20,823 nucleotides of DNA, taken from positions 1 to 20,823 of the forward strand of contig CAIWTR010000401.1 in the NCBI GenBank assembly GCA_903915615.1, read 5' to 3'. How positions within the stretch are numbered: position 1 is the first letter of the stretch; every line of letters starts with the position of its first letter. This stretch comes from an uncultured Armatimonadota bacterium (GTDB taxonomy: Bacteria > Armatimonadota > Armatimonadia > Armatimonadales > Armatimonadaceae). The notes beneath the pieces were generated by a model, which had not been told where the DNA came from, made no database searches, and was given only the letters and a program-made list of their open reading frames with translations. This document shows positions 14,763-20,823 of this stretch, piece after piece. Made by a program: the position numbers and the translations under genes.

Positions 14763-14796
14763 AAAAAACCTCCCAGCAGCGAAAGGCGGGAGGTTT
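14763..14796 (-). terminator. Terminator of the SPFH gene
   Basis: AAACCTCCC (14766-14774) pairs with GGGAGGTTT (14788-14796), with an inner GC pair and a T-run on the minus strand 18 bases after the SPFH stop. Its distal arm also supplies the GGGAGG before the mini-ORF start. Confidence 0.82.
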
Positions 14797-14813
14797 CTTC
14801 TTTCTTTAGATAC

Positions 14814-15698
14814 TTACTCCTTTGCCTTGTCAGCTTTCACATTAAGGAGCTCGCGTACATCGATGATCATCCCGCTGCCACTTTGTACCGTCGGGAGATG
14901 ACCATCCCATTTTTCAATCCAGTCCTTGGCGAGAACGAGCTTTCCCCCCTGCGTCTGAAAGGCTTCGGCGTTGATCTTGGCAGATTCGGCGAGGCCGCGG
15001 GCCCGGGTGATGGCGGTGGTCGCTTCGAGCTTTGCCTGATCAAGGATGTACTTTTGCTTCTCGGCCATTTGTTGGGCAACCTGTTTTTGCTCGATGGCGC
15101 TGTTGAATTCTTGGGAGAACGTAAAGTTTGTGAGCGAGACGCCGTTTGCTTCGACAACAACGTGATATTCCCGCAGGCGATTCACAAGCTCGGTATGGAC
15201 TTCGGCTTTGACTTTGTCACGCAACCGGATCAGGTCTTCAGCAGTGTAGCGGGCGGTTACGACTTTGAGGGACTCGTGGACGGCTGGGTCGATGATCCGG
15301 GAGCGGTATTCGCTGCCGACGCTTTCGTAGAGGCGACCGACACTGGCAGGTTCGACATGGTAGTTGAGAGCGACGGTGCACTGCACGGTTTGCAGGTCAC
15401 GGGATGCCGCAGATGCCTCAGCTTGCTCCTTTTGTGTTCGGACTTCCAGCTGTTCAACCGTGTTGATTCCAGGCATCACGATGTGAATACCTTCGGTCAG
15501 GACACCTTTGACGGCACCAAACTGGAGGAGGACTCCGCGGTATCCAGCAGGAACGAGAACGATTGCCGATCCTGTAGAGCCGATGAGAACGAGGAGAACG
15601 GCAGCGATACGCATCGGGATGTTGAAGCGGACGGCTGTCTTTGGCAGCATCACAGAGGTGATTGCAAGAAGAATTCCGAGAACGGTAAAGGTGAACAT
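14814..15698 (-). CDS. SPFH/prohibitin-family membrane protein
   Basis: SPFH proteins form large membrane-bound rings that organise membrane domains and restrain proteases such as FtsH. The 294-residue protein has two N-terminal hydrophobic segments (about 1-18 and 30-50). The SPFH domain follows (about 50-225; AGYRGVLLQFGAVKG, EGIHIVMPGI, RTQKEQAEA), then an Ala/Gln/Lys-rich coiled coil (about 205-245) and a conserved prohibitin-like tail (GGKLVLAKDWIEKWDG). The ATG at 15698 has AAGGAG 9 bases upstream, and the gene starts 13 bases after an unknown gene, so they share an operon. Its last ~50 codons and terminator are repeated twice downstream. No protease gene is nearby. Confidence 0.9.
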   Translation of the reverse strand: MFTFTVLGILLAITSVMLPKTAVRFNIPMRIAAVLLVLIGSTGSAIVLVPAGYRGVLLQFGAVKGVLTEGIHIVMPGINTVEQLEVRTQKEQAEASAASRDLQTVQCTVALNYHVEPASVGRLYESVGSEYRSRIIDPAVHESLKVVTARYTAEDLIRLRDKVKAEVHTELVNRLREYHVVVEANGVSLTNFTFSQEFNSAIEQKQVAQQMAEKQKYILDQAKLEATTAITRARGLAESAKINAEAFQTQGGKLVLAKDWIEKWDGHLPTVQSGSGMIIDVRELLNVKADKAKE

Positions 15699-15711
15699 TT
15701 GTCAACTCTCC

Positions 15712-16215
15712 TTAGGGAGCGGCTATTTGTTTGGGGATGTTGGCCTCGGGAACGCGCAGGGATGCATCGACAACAAAGCGGCTCGGTTCGACGGACAGCT
15801 GCAGCTTGTGGAGACAGGGAAGCCACACTGCGAAGCCCATGTTGATGAGCAGTGGACGGAGGTCCAAGCGGGCCTGTGCTTTATCCACGGTGAGCTCAGG
15901 TGGAAGATGGGCCTGCAGCAGCGGGAGGAGCATTGAAAGCAACGTTGGAGGATCGATAAAGGTCATCGTGATGCATGGGTACGGAGCGGCCGCCGCGCTT
16001 AGTACCACGGGGATCTCGATGCGTTTTGGGAGCGGCCATTGGTTGACATCGATGATGATGGCGGCATTCCCTCCCCCAAGTGCTGCGACGGCTACGCCGG
16101 TGACAGGACTTTGGCGCCCTTGGAACTTCTTGGCGATTTCCGCGTTTATAAGCCCTGTGGGCATTGGTAACCGGAAGTCTGCCTCAAAGCCTGGATACAT
16201 TTCAGGTGTTGGCAT
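15712..16215 (-). CDS. Hypothetical protein upstream of the SPFH gene
   Basis: The 167-residue product (from ATG 16215) has a central region of hydrophobic strands (VTGVAVAALGGGNAAIIIDV, about 39-58) and a segment rich in Leu/Pro (LLSMLLPLLQAHLPPEL). No signal peptide or clear membrane span is seen and no family is recognised. The start is uncertain: a GTG at 16254 abuts GGAGGT, a GTG at 16218 has AAGGA about 11 bases upstream, and the frame stays open to a TTG at 16293. It precedes the SPFH gene by 13 bases and may be its partner. Confidence 0.6.
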   Translation of the reverse strand: MPTPEMYPGFEADFRLPMPTGLINAEIAKKFQGRQSPVTGVAVAALGGGNAAIIIDVNQWPLPKRIEIPVVLSAAAAPYPCITMTFIDPPTLLSMLLPLLQAHLPPELTVDKAQARLDLRPLLINMGFAVWLPCLHKLQLSVEPSRFVVDASLRVPEANIPKQIAAP

Positions 16216-16320
16216 AGCCACGGAAGTTTCGGTCCTTGAGGTTGAATCACTCACACCTCCATGGTACGTTATCCGGTGGTGTTCTGGTTCCAACCGGCAC
16301 GATAATGAAAGGCCAGCGCG

Positions 16321-16665
16321 ATGTCATCGGATGTAACGACAGCAGTCAATACGAAGCTGAATGAATACAGTTTTCTAATGGCACCCGTTGAGCAGGCGAT
16401 GCGTGAGTTGCAGCTGCATCGTGGCATGCTGCGTGCGCGTGCAGAGGAGGAGATTCATGCGCTTTCTCCTGCTCTTGCGACATTGTCAGAGGCGCTTGAG
16501 ATCAGTACGCTCGACCTTTTGACAGCACCTGACCGCAGCGCATTTCTAGCGGATGCGTTGCACAGAAGTCAGCTATCTATAGATACAATACGCGAGCGCT
16601 TGCTTGCATGTGGTGAAAGCGATTCCGAGTCGCTGAAAGTACTTGGATTACCGGAGGCATCCTAA
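16321..16665 (+). CDS. Hypothetical helical protein
   Basis: The 114-residue product is predicted almost wholly helical, with heptad-like stretches (VEQAMRELQLHRGMLRARAEEEI, residues 23-45) and no membrane segment, signal peptide or known motif. AAAGG lies 8 bases before the ATG. Its stop overlaps the next start as TAATG, so the two are co-translated. It is divergent from the SPFH-side genes and upstream of rpsT. No function assigned. Confidence 0.7.
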   Translation: MSSDVTTAVNTKLNEYSFLMAPVEQAMRELQLHRGMLRARAEEEIHALSPALATLSEALEISTLDLLTAPDRSAFLADALHRSQLSIDTIRERLLACGESDSESLKVLGLPEAS

Positions 16666-17177
16666 TGGCGAAGAAACCATCCAATGTTCCGATTTTTGTT
16701 GCCGTAGGCATGGGTATGGCCATGTTGATTGGCATGAATGCATTTCAGTACAAAAACCGTCCGCGTACCCCTAATGAGCTTCAGGCCGAAGCTGCAGCAC
16801 TAGCAGAAAAGGCTCAGGAAACCGGCGCAGCGGCAAAGCCCCCTGTATCGCCTGAGGGTCAGGAAATGGCCGCCTATGATTCGGATACATGGATTGGCCC
16901 ACCGAATGCGGACAAGGTTATTACGATTGGTTACCGGATGACTCCGGAGGTTCAGGCAGAGCCGATGTCTGTCTTCGGACCGATTTCCATGATGATGCGT
17001 CAGAAGAGCCAAGGCGTCAAAATTCACCTAGTGAATCTCGATGATCCTACGGTTCCACGCGTTGAAGAGGGTATGTCTTTCAAGGGCAAGGTTATTGTTC
17101 CTTTGACAGCTACCGGTGGGTTTGACCCCACAATGATTCAGTCGACCGTGCCAACTGTAATGAGAGATGGTATATAG
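16665..17177 (+). CDS. Hypothetical membrane-anchored protein
   Basis: The 170-residue product has a short basic N-terminus, one hydrophobic segment (IFVAVGMGMAMLIGMNAF, residues 10-27) and an Ala/Glu-rich linker (39-60). A C-terminal globular part with beta-like segments (KVITIGYRM, GVKIHLVNL, GKVIVPL) follows. Topology would be a signal-anchor with the bulk outside the cytoplasm. GGAGG lies 7 bases before the ATG, inside the preceding gene's end. It ends 34 bases before rpsT and probably shares its transcript. Family not recognised. Confidence 0.7.
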   Translation: MAKKPSNVPIFVAVGMGMAMLIGMNAFQYKNRPRTPNELQAEAAALAEKAQETGAAAKPPVSPEGQEMAAYDSDTWIGPPNADKVITIGYRMTPEVQAEPMSVFGPISMMMRQKSQGVKIHLVNLDDPTVPRVEEGMSFKGKVIVPLTATGGFDPTMIQSTVPTVMRDGI

Positions 17178-17211
17178 AAAGGTCGACACTTTTCGGAAAG
17201 AGTAAACAACT

Positions 17212-17478
17212 GTGCCAAATATAAAATCTGTAGTAAAAGACGTTCTCCGCTCCCGTGCGCGCCGCTTGCGTAACAACGCAACCAAGAGCCGCATCAAGAC
17301 CGCAATCAAGAAGACCCAGTCCGCAATTGTAGCGGGTGATGCAGAAGCAATCACCTCCGCGATGAGCCTTACGGTTTCCATCGTGGATCGCGCTGCAAAG
17401 CGTGGGGTCATCCACAAGAACGCAGCAAATCGCCGTAAATCCCGCCTTATGAAGCGCGCTGCAGTAGCATCTGCATAA
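17212..17478 (+). CDS. rpsT: 30S ribosomal protein S20
   Basis: S20 binds 16S rRNA in the small ribosomal subunit. The 88-residue basic, helical protein has the family pattern: PNIKSVVKDV, RSRARRLRNNATKSRIKTAIKK (14-35), then VDRAAKRGVIHKNAANRRKSRL (58-79). The start is GTG at 17212, with GGAAAG upstream; a GTG start on rpsT may lower expression. It is convergent with holA, a frequent neighbour. Confidence 0.95.
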   Translation: MPNIKSVVKDVLRSRARRLRNNATKSRIKTAIKKTQSAIVAGDAEAITSAMSLTVSIVDRAAKRGVIHKNAANRRKSRLMKRAAVASA

Positions 17479-17501
17479 TCGGTAAGCGATTCCGAAAAGG
17501 T

Positions 17502-17533
17502 AGCCCACTGCGCTTCGCGCAGTGGGCTTTTTT
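17502..17533 (+). terminator. Intrinsic terminator after rpsT
   Basis: AGCCCACTGCGC (17502-17513) pairs perfectly with GCGCAGTGGGCT (17517-17528), followed by a T-run to 17533. It is a strong terminator for rpsT and also separates it from the convergent holA gene, whose side has only a short, offset T-run. Confidence 0.92.
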
Positions 17534-17547
17534 GGCGGTCTCTTACC

Positions 17548-18621
17548 CTAAGCACACATCCGGATAATACATTCCTCAATAATCTCACGGGGATTATCCC
17601 CTCCAGGCACAATCCCCTTAAGCGCTCCATCCGCGTGCTCAAGCGCAACCAACGCCGCTTCCAAACCATCAAACGTCCACTGCTTCGCCTGCGTCGCCAG
17701 CTTGTCACCCATCCAGGCCATCCGCGGATTCGCAAGCGTCGCCTTACTACCATCCGCCGGTAACATCGCAGCAACCTCCGCAGATAACGGCACAGCCCCC
17801 CGGCCAATCATCCGGTACTCAAGCAAAATACGCGCCTGATGCACAAGACGAATCTGTCGGGCAAGCATCGTCAAAACGCGTAGAGCCGTCCCATCCGGCT
17901 TCGTGCCCATCTGAAACGTACTGTCAAGCAAGCGCAGCGCCTCGCCGCCACGACGGGCCCCAAGAGCATCACAGAGCTTGAAAATAACTTCATCCGGGCC
18001 GCGGGTCAGGACTTCTGTGACATCCGATGCGTGGATAACAACCTCATCCCCCATGTAGTCAAACAACTTGCCAAGCTCGGTTTCGAGGCGGCGCATGTCA
18101 TCCGCAGGAAGATCCATGAACAACGCAATCGCATCGGGGCGCAGCTGCTTCCCACGGGCTTTTGCCAAGCGCTCAACATACGCGCGAAGGTCATCCTTTT
18201 GTGGGACACCAAAATCAGCAAGCTTTCCATGCTTCTTCACAGCCGTTGAAAGCTCTGTGATCACCGTGGTGCCCTTTTTGGCTTTCCCATCCTCGATCAC
18301 CGGCTCGCCCGTCAGGAGAATCATCAGGCTGCTGGAAGGAATCTTGTCAATCCCGGATGCCAGCTTTTTCTGCGTCGCATCATCCAGCTGCTCGGCATGC
18401 GTAATCAACACCACACGCTTGCCATCCCCAAATGGAGCCGTCGACACCGCCGACAGCAAGCGATCAATCGGGGTTCCATCCGCAGCTATCGTTTCTGAGT
18501 CGAAGTCTGCAAAATCACTATCAACCCTTGTCGCAAGGTCACGGGCAAGTTTCGCCTTGTCCGCTGACTGAGTCCCGGTGATGAGGACGATTCTGGTTTC
18601 AAGCGGGATGTCAGCGTGCAT
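17548..18621 (-). CDS. holA: DNA polymerase III delta subunit
   Basis: Delta opens the sliding clamp as part of the clamp loader. The 357-residue product has the expected three-part layout: an AAA+-like N-terminal domain with a degenerate nucleotide site (VLITGTQSADKAKLARDL; delta has no true Walker A), a strand-rich middle (RVVLITHAEQL, SLMILLTGEP), and a helical C-terminal collar (FKLCDALGARRGGEALRLL, LTMLARQIRLVHQARIL). These last features are typical of HolA. Length fits the family. The ATG at 18621 follows the transglutaminase stop by 20 bases, so the two genes are likely co-transcribed. Confidence 0.88.
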   Translation of the reverse strand: MHADIPLETRIVLITGTQSADKAKLARDLATRVDSDFADFDSETIAADGTPIDRLLSAVSTAPFGDGKRVVLITHAEQLDDATQKKLASGIDKIPSSSLMILLTGEPVIEDGKAKKGTTVITELSTAVKKHGKLADFGVPQKDDLRAYVERLAKARGKQLRPDAIALFMDLPADDMRRLETELGKLFDYMGDEVVIHASDVTEVLTRGPDEVIFKLCDALGARRGGEALRLLDSTFQMGTKPDGTALRVLTMLARQIRLVHQARILLEYRMIGRGAVPLSAEVAAMLPADGSKATLANPRMAWMGDKLATQAKQWTFDGLEAALVALEHADGALKGIVPGGDNPREIIEECIIRMCA

Positions 18622-18641
18622 GTCTCACATTCCACCCGCAA

Positions 18642-20741
18642 TCAGCGGCTACGTGCAACCTTGGTAAGCGAATTTACATCCGCGATGATCGCACTCACAT
18701 CGGCAGTAACACGCTTAACATCGGATGCCGACACCGGGTATCCCCCGTAAATAACCTGACCGATAAGCATCCCGATACTTCGCAGGCGCTTTGCTGTCTC
18801 AGCGCGGCCCGCCCGCTCGAGCGCTGCGCTGGCATCCTCGATAACTTCATCAATTGTGCGCGATGCCGCGGTATCAACCCCGGAACGCCCAATGGCTTTC
18901 TCCAGCTTGCCCCACAGCGCCGCCAGCTGCCGCGCTTCTACACTACGGCCAGCAAATCCTGATGCTGTATCGCGCTTAGGTGTTCGAACCATCGCCGCGA
19001 CGATCAACAACGCACCCGGAACAATAAAGACCCACGGTGAGCTAACCAGCTGTTGCAAACGCGTAAGCCACGTGCGACCGCCTGCAGCCTGATTCACCTG
19101 TGCAGTGTCTGCGACGGCTGGCGTCAGGGCTGTGGCATCAAACGGAACCCATCCCTGGCCAACGAAGTAGACTTCCGCCCAGGCATGACGGTTGCTCTCA
19201 CGAATCTGAAAGGCACCAGTTTCTTCCGTCGATGGCTCGCCGCCATTAAAGCCCGTTGCGATTCGCGCCGGAAGTCCAGCCATCCGGCACATGATTGCCA
19301 CCGATGATGCGTACAAGTCGCAGTACCCTTGGCGGGAATCATTTAGGAAGTAATCAACAGGGTCGCGGCCCGGAGGGACGCGCGCCGCCTGGAGGTTGTA
19401 GGTGCAGCGGCCGCCAACGTAGCGCCGGATAGCTTCTGCTTTTGCATACGGACCTGTGGCACCCTTTGTCGCATCAGTCACATGCTGCGCGATCGCCGGG
19501 TTCACTGGAGCTGCAAGAAATGGTCGCATGAGGGCTGCGTAATCCTGGGATGTTGCATTAAGGGCATCCTCATCGGCGGTAGGCAGACGTGATTCCATTT
19601 CATACGAACGAAGATAGGCATATGCTCCGATATTGCCATCCGGGGTTGCATACAAACTCGGTGATGCGACCTTGATACGAACCGCATCGCCGGCGACATA
19701 GACGAGCGCGAGGATGTCATCCGCTGCGACGACCCGGTACTTGATGCTTGGCTGGGTTGCCGGGACGCTGTCGCCACGGGGAGTCAGAACATAATCGGCA
19801 ACGCCGCCTGGCCCGCGGCTTCCAAAGACTTCCTTGCCCAAGCGAAACTGCTCCGTAGTCCACCCTTTTCCGGTGTAGGTGTCATACGTTCGTCCACGCA
19901 GTAAGCGGGGTTCATCAGTGAAGACCTTCATGACCGGCGTTTGGTCATCGCGTAAAGGACCAAGACCAATACCAAACGTCCCGCCGCCTTCACTGAGGCG
20001 CTCGAGCTGTGATGCACGGCTTGCGGCTGATTGATTCTCGGCACGGAGCTGGTTTACGACTTGCGCGAGTGAGACGTTCTTTCCTAGCATCCGCGTTGGA
20101 ATCGAGATCACAACACCGAAGAAGATTGCAAACACCCAAAGAAGCGCGGCGCTACGCACCTGACGTACCAGGTAGTCACCGGATGCGACACTTTGGCGCG
20201 ATGTGAGCGGTGCCTGCGCAAGCGCATGGATATGCACCAATGTGAACAACAAACCAAACAGAAACATCGCGAAGTAAATGATGAGCTGCAGGTTGACATC
20301 CGATGTCGCACTCAAGCCAACAATAGCAAGCCCCCAGACGCCTACAAACGCAACACTTTCATCCGTGACAAGAATGAGGGAACCGACGGCGGCAACGATG
20401 GCAAGCGTCCCGAGAATGAGCTGTTCCGCAATCTGCCGGAACTCGTAGCTGGCCACCGAGCCAAGAACGACTCTAGTTAGCAGCAGGATGACCGCGAGGC
20501 CAAAGAGGCCAAAGGCTCCAGCACGCAGGAAATCTGATCCCGCGCCAAGCTGTCGCAGGCGAAATGCTCCAGCAAATCCAACGAGTGTGATCACCAGGCA
20601 GAGCACGCCAATGACTGGATTGACGAAGACTTCCCGGGCGGCAAGGAGTGCCGCGCACTGCGTAAAGGCAGCTGCGAGATAGAGCGGTAATGACACTGCG
20701 GCCAGTGTGCGGGTCTTAGGCTGCACCAATTGCACGGACAA
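18642..20741 (-). CDS. TgpA-like membrane transglutaminase
   Basis: This protein (about 699 residues) has several N-terminal membrane segments (within about residues 15-215). An extracytoplasmic region and a transglutaminase-like cysteine-protease fold with the triad Cys474 (GYCDLYASS), His519 (NRHAWAEVYF) and Asp535 (FDATAL) follow. Near 570-585 there is one more membrane span, then a cytoplasmic tail (DUF4129-like). Such proteins are found beside MoxR/DUF58 genes and act on envelope peptides. The start is uncertain. TTG at 20741 has GGAGGG 7 bases upstream and is preferred; ATG 20756 or 20780 and the open end at 20795 lie inside the upstream gene, whose reading frame continues to 20716. Confidence 0.87.
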   Translation of the reverse strand: MSVQLVQPKTRTLAAVSLPLYLAAAFTQCAALLAAREVFVNPVIGVLCLVITLVGFAGAFRLRQLGAGSDFLRAGAFGLFGLAVILLLTRVVLGSVASYEFRQIAEQLILGTLAIVAAVGSLILVTDESVAFVGVWGLAIVGLSATSDVNLQLIIYFAMFLFGLLFTLVHIHALAQAPLTSRQSVASGDYLVRQVRSAALLWVFAIFFGVVISIPTRMLGKNVSLAQVVNQLRAENQSAASRASQLERLSEGGGTFGIGLGPLRDDQTPVMKVFTDEPRLLRGRTYDTYTGKGWTTEQFRLGKEVFGSRGPGGVADYVLTPRGDSVPATQPSIKYRVVAADDILALVYVAGDAVRIKVASPSLYATPDGNIGAYAYLRSYEMESRLPTADEDALNATSQDYAALMRPFLAAPVNPAIAQHVTDATKGATGPYAKAEAIRRYVGGRCTYNLQAARVPPGRDPVDYFLNDSRQGYCDLYASSVAIMCRMAGLPARIATGFNGGEPSTEETGAFQIRESNRHAWAEVYFVGQGWVPFDATALTPAVADTAQVNQAAGGRTWLTRLQQLVSSPWVFIVPGALLIVAAMVRTPKRDTASGFAGRSVEARQLAALWGKLEKAIGRSGVDTAASRTIDEVIEDASAALERAGRAETAKRLRSIGMLIGQVIYGGYPVSASDVKRVTADVSAIIADVNSLTKVARSR

Positions 20742-20823
20742 AACGCCGCCCTCCATCCACCCAAGGATTTGCATTGTCATCCACAATACGCACACGTATC
20801 CCGGCTGGGATGTTTGCTAGACC
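20716..20823 (-). CDS. C-terminal end of an upstream gene (partial, enters from right edge)
   Basis: A second minus frame is open from the right edge to TAA 20716-20718, encoding 35 residues ending ...GGRRFVRAIGAA. It overlaps the transglutaminase start region by about 26 bases. Compositionally (IPAGIRVRIVDD, DGGRRF) it looks like real coding sequence, while the transglutaminase frame in the same stretch (Met/Trp/Cys-rich) does not. No family is assigned; in similar gene orders a DUF58 or MoxR gene would be expected here. Confidence 0.5.
   Translation of the reverse strand, partial: GLANIPAGIRVRIVDDNANPWVDGGRRFVRAIGAA

Larger units (their letters stand above)
14376..14970. repeat. Tandem triplication of the SPFH gene 3' end plus terminator
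   Basis: A unit of about 217-221 bases is present three times: 14376-14529 (distal copy), 14593-14749 (middle copy) and 14814-14970 (inside the intact gene). Each carries the last ~50 SPFH codons and is followed on the minus strand by a terminator. Both truncated copies have the same left breakpoint (ggcttcggcg joined to taaccc). The middle copy differs from the gene at 7 of 157 positions. Whole 14301-14813 stretch is thus terminators plus truncated copies. Confidence 0.92.

Noticed and set aside
14376..14970. CRISPR array or diversity-generating template/variable pair
   Set aside because: Units are over 200 bases, contain coding sequence and no spacers; differences are silent and not adenine-biased, and no reverse transcriptase or cas gene is present.
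14883..15845. Plus-strand 320-codon frame
   Set aside because: Antisense of the SPFH gene, which has strong family features.
17028..17807. Minus-strand 259-codon frame across rpsT and holA
   Set aside because: Crosses the rpsT terminator and two recognisable genes; Arg-rich shadow frame.

Overview
The window reads as a chromosomal segment of a free-living, moderately GC-rich bacterium. Bacterial housekeeping genes (rpmI-rplT-pheS-pheT, rpsT, holA, prmA, dnaJ, rpoZ) are intact, and there are no phage, plasmid or IS genes. The HspR-type heat-shock regulator, the TgpA-like transglutaminase next to holA and the short PheT lacking the usual EMAP-type domain make me lean weakly towards Armatimonadota or a neighbouring phylum. 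That is a guess; no rRNA is present to settle it.

Region 1 (1-4428, minus strand) is a tight five-gene run that looks like a small biosynthetic cluster. In transcription order it holds a HemN/HemW-like radical SAM enzyme, a chorismate-lyase-like protein, an FAD-dependent halogenase-type oxidoreductase, a 4HBT hot-dog thioesterase and a PaaK-like CoA ligase that runs off the left edge. Gaps are a few bases or overlaps. The set suggests making an aromatic acid from chorismate, activating it, tailoring or halogenating it, and releasing it. The product is unknown. Region 2 (4593-6285) has an M14 zinc carboxypeptidase and a 52-residue single-pass membrane protein.

Region 3 (6429-10133, minus) is a stress/protein-synthesis operon: a good sigma70-type promoter, then hspR, rpoZ, dnaJ, prmA and two small unknown genes, several joined by ATGA overlaps. 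Region 4 (10302-14300, plus) is rpmI, rplT, pheS, pheT. It has three consecutive hairpins before rplT, an intrinsic terminator between rplT and pheS, and a structured 150-base gap between pheS and pheT.

Region 5 (14301-14970) is the most unusual DNA. The 3' end of the SPFH/prohibitin gene plus its terminator occurs three times in tandem: once in the intact gene and twice as truncated copies. Apart from the extreme C-terminal tail of the distal copy, every difference among the copies is a silent third-position change. One truncated copy has an ATG and a Shine-Dalgarno sequence that lies inside the preceding terminator arm.

Region 6 (14814-20823) holds the SPFH gene with an unknown partner (minus), two unknown small genes leading into rpsT (plus), then holA and a TgpA-like transglutaminase (minus), and the last 35 codons of a further gene entering from the right edge.
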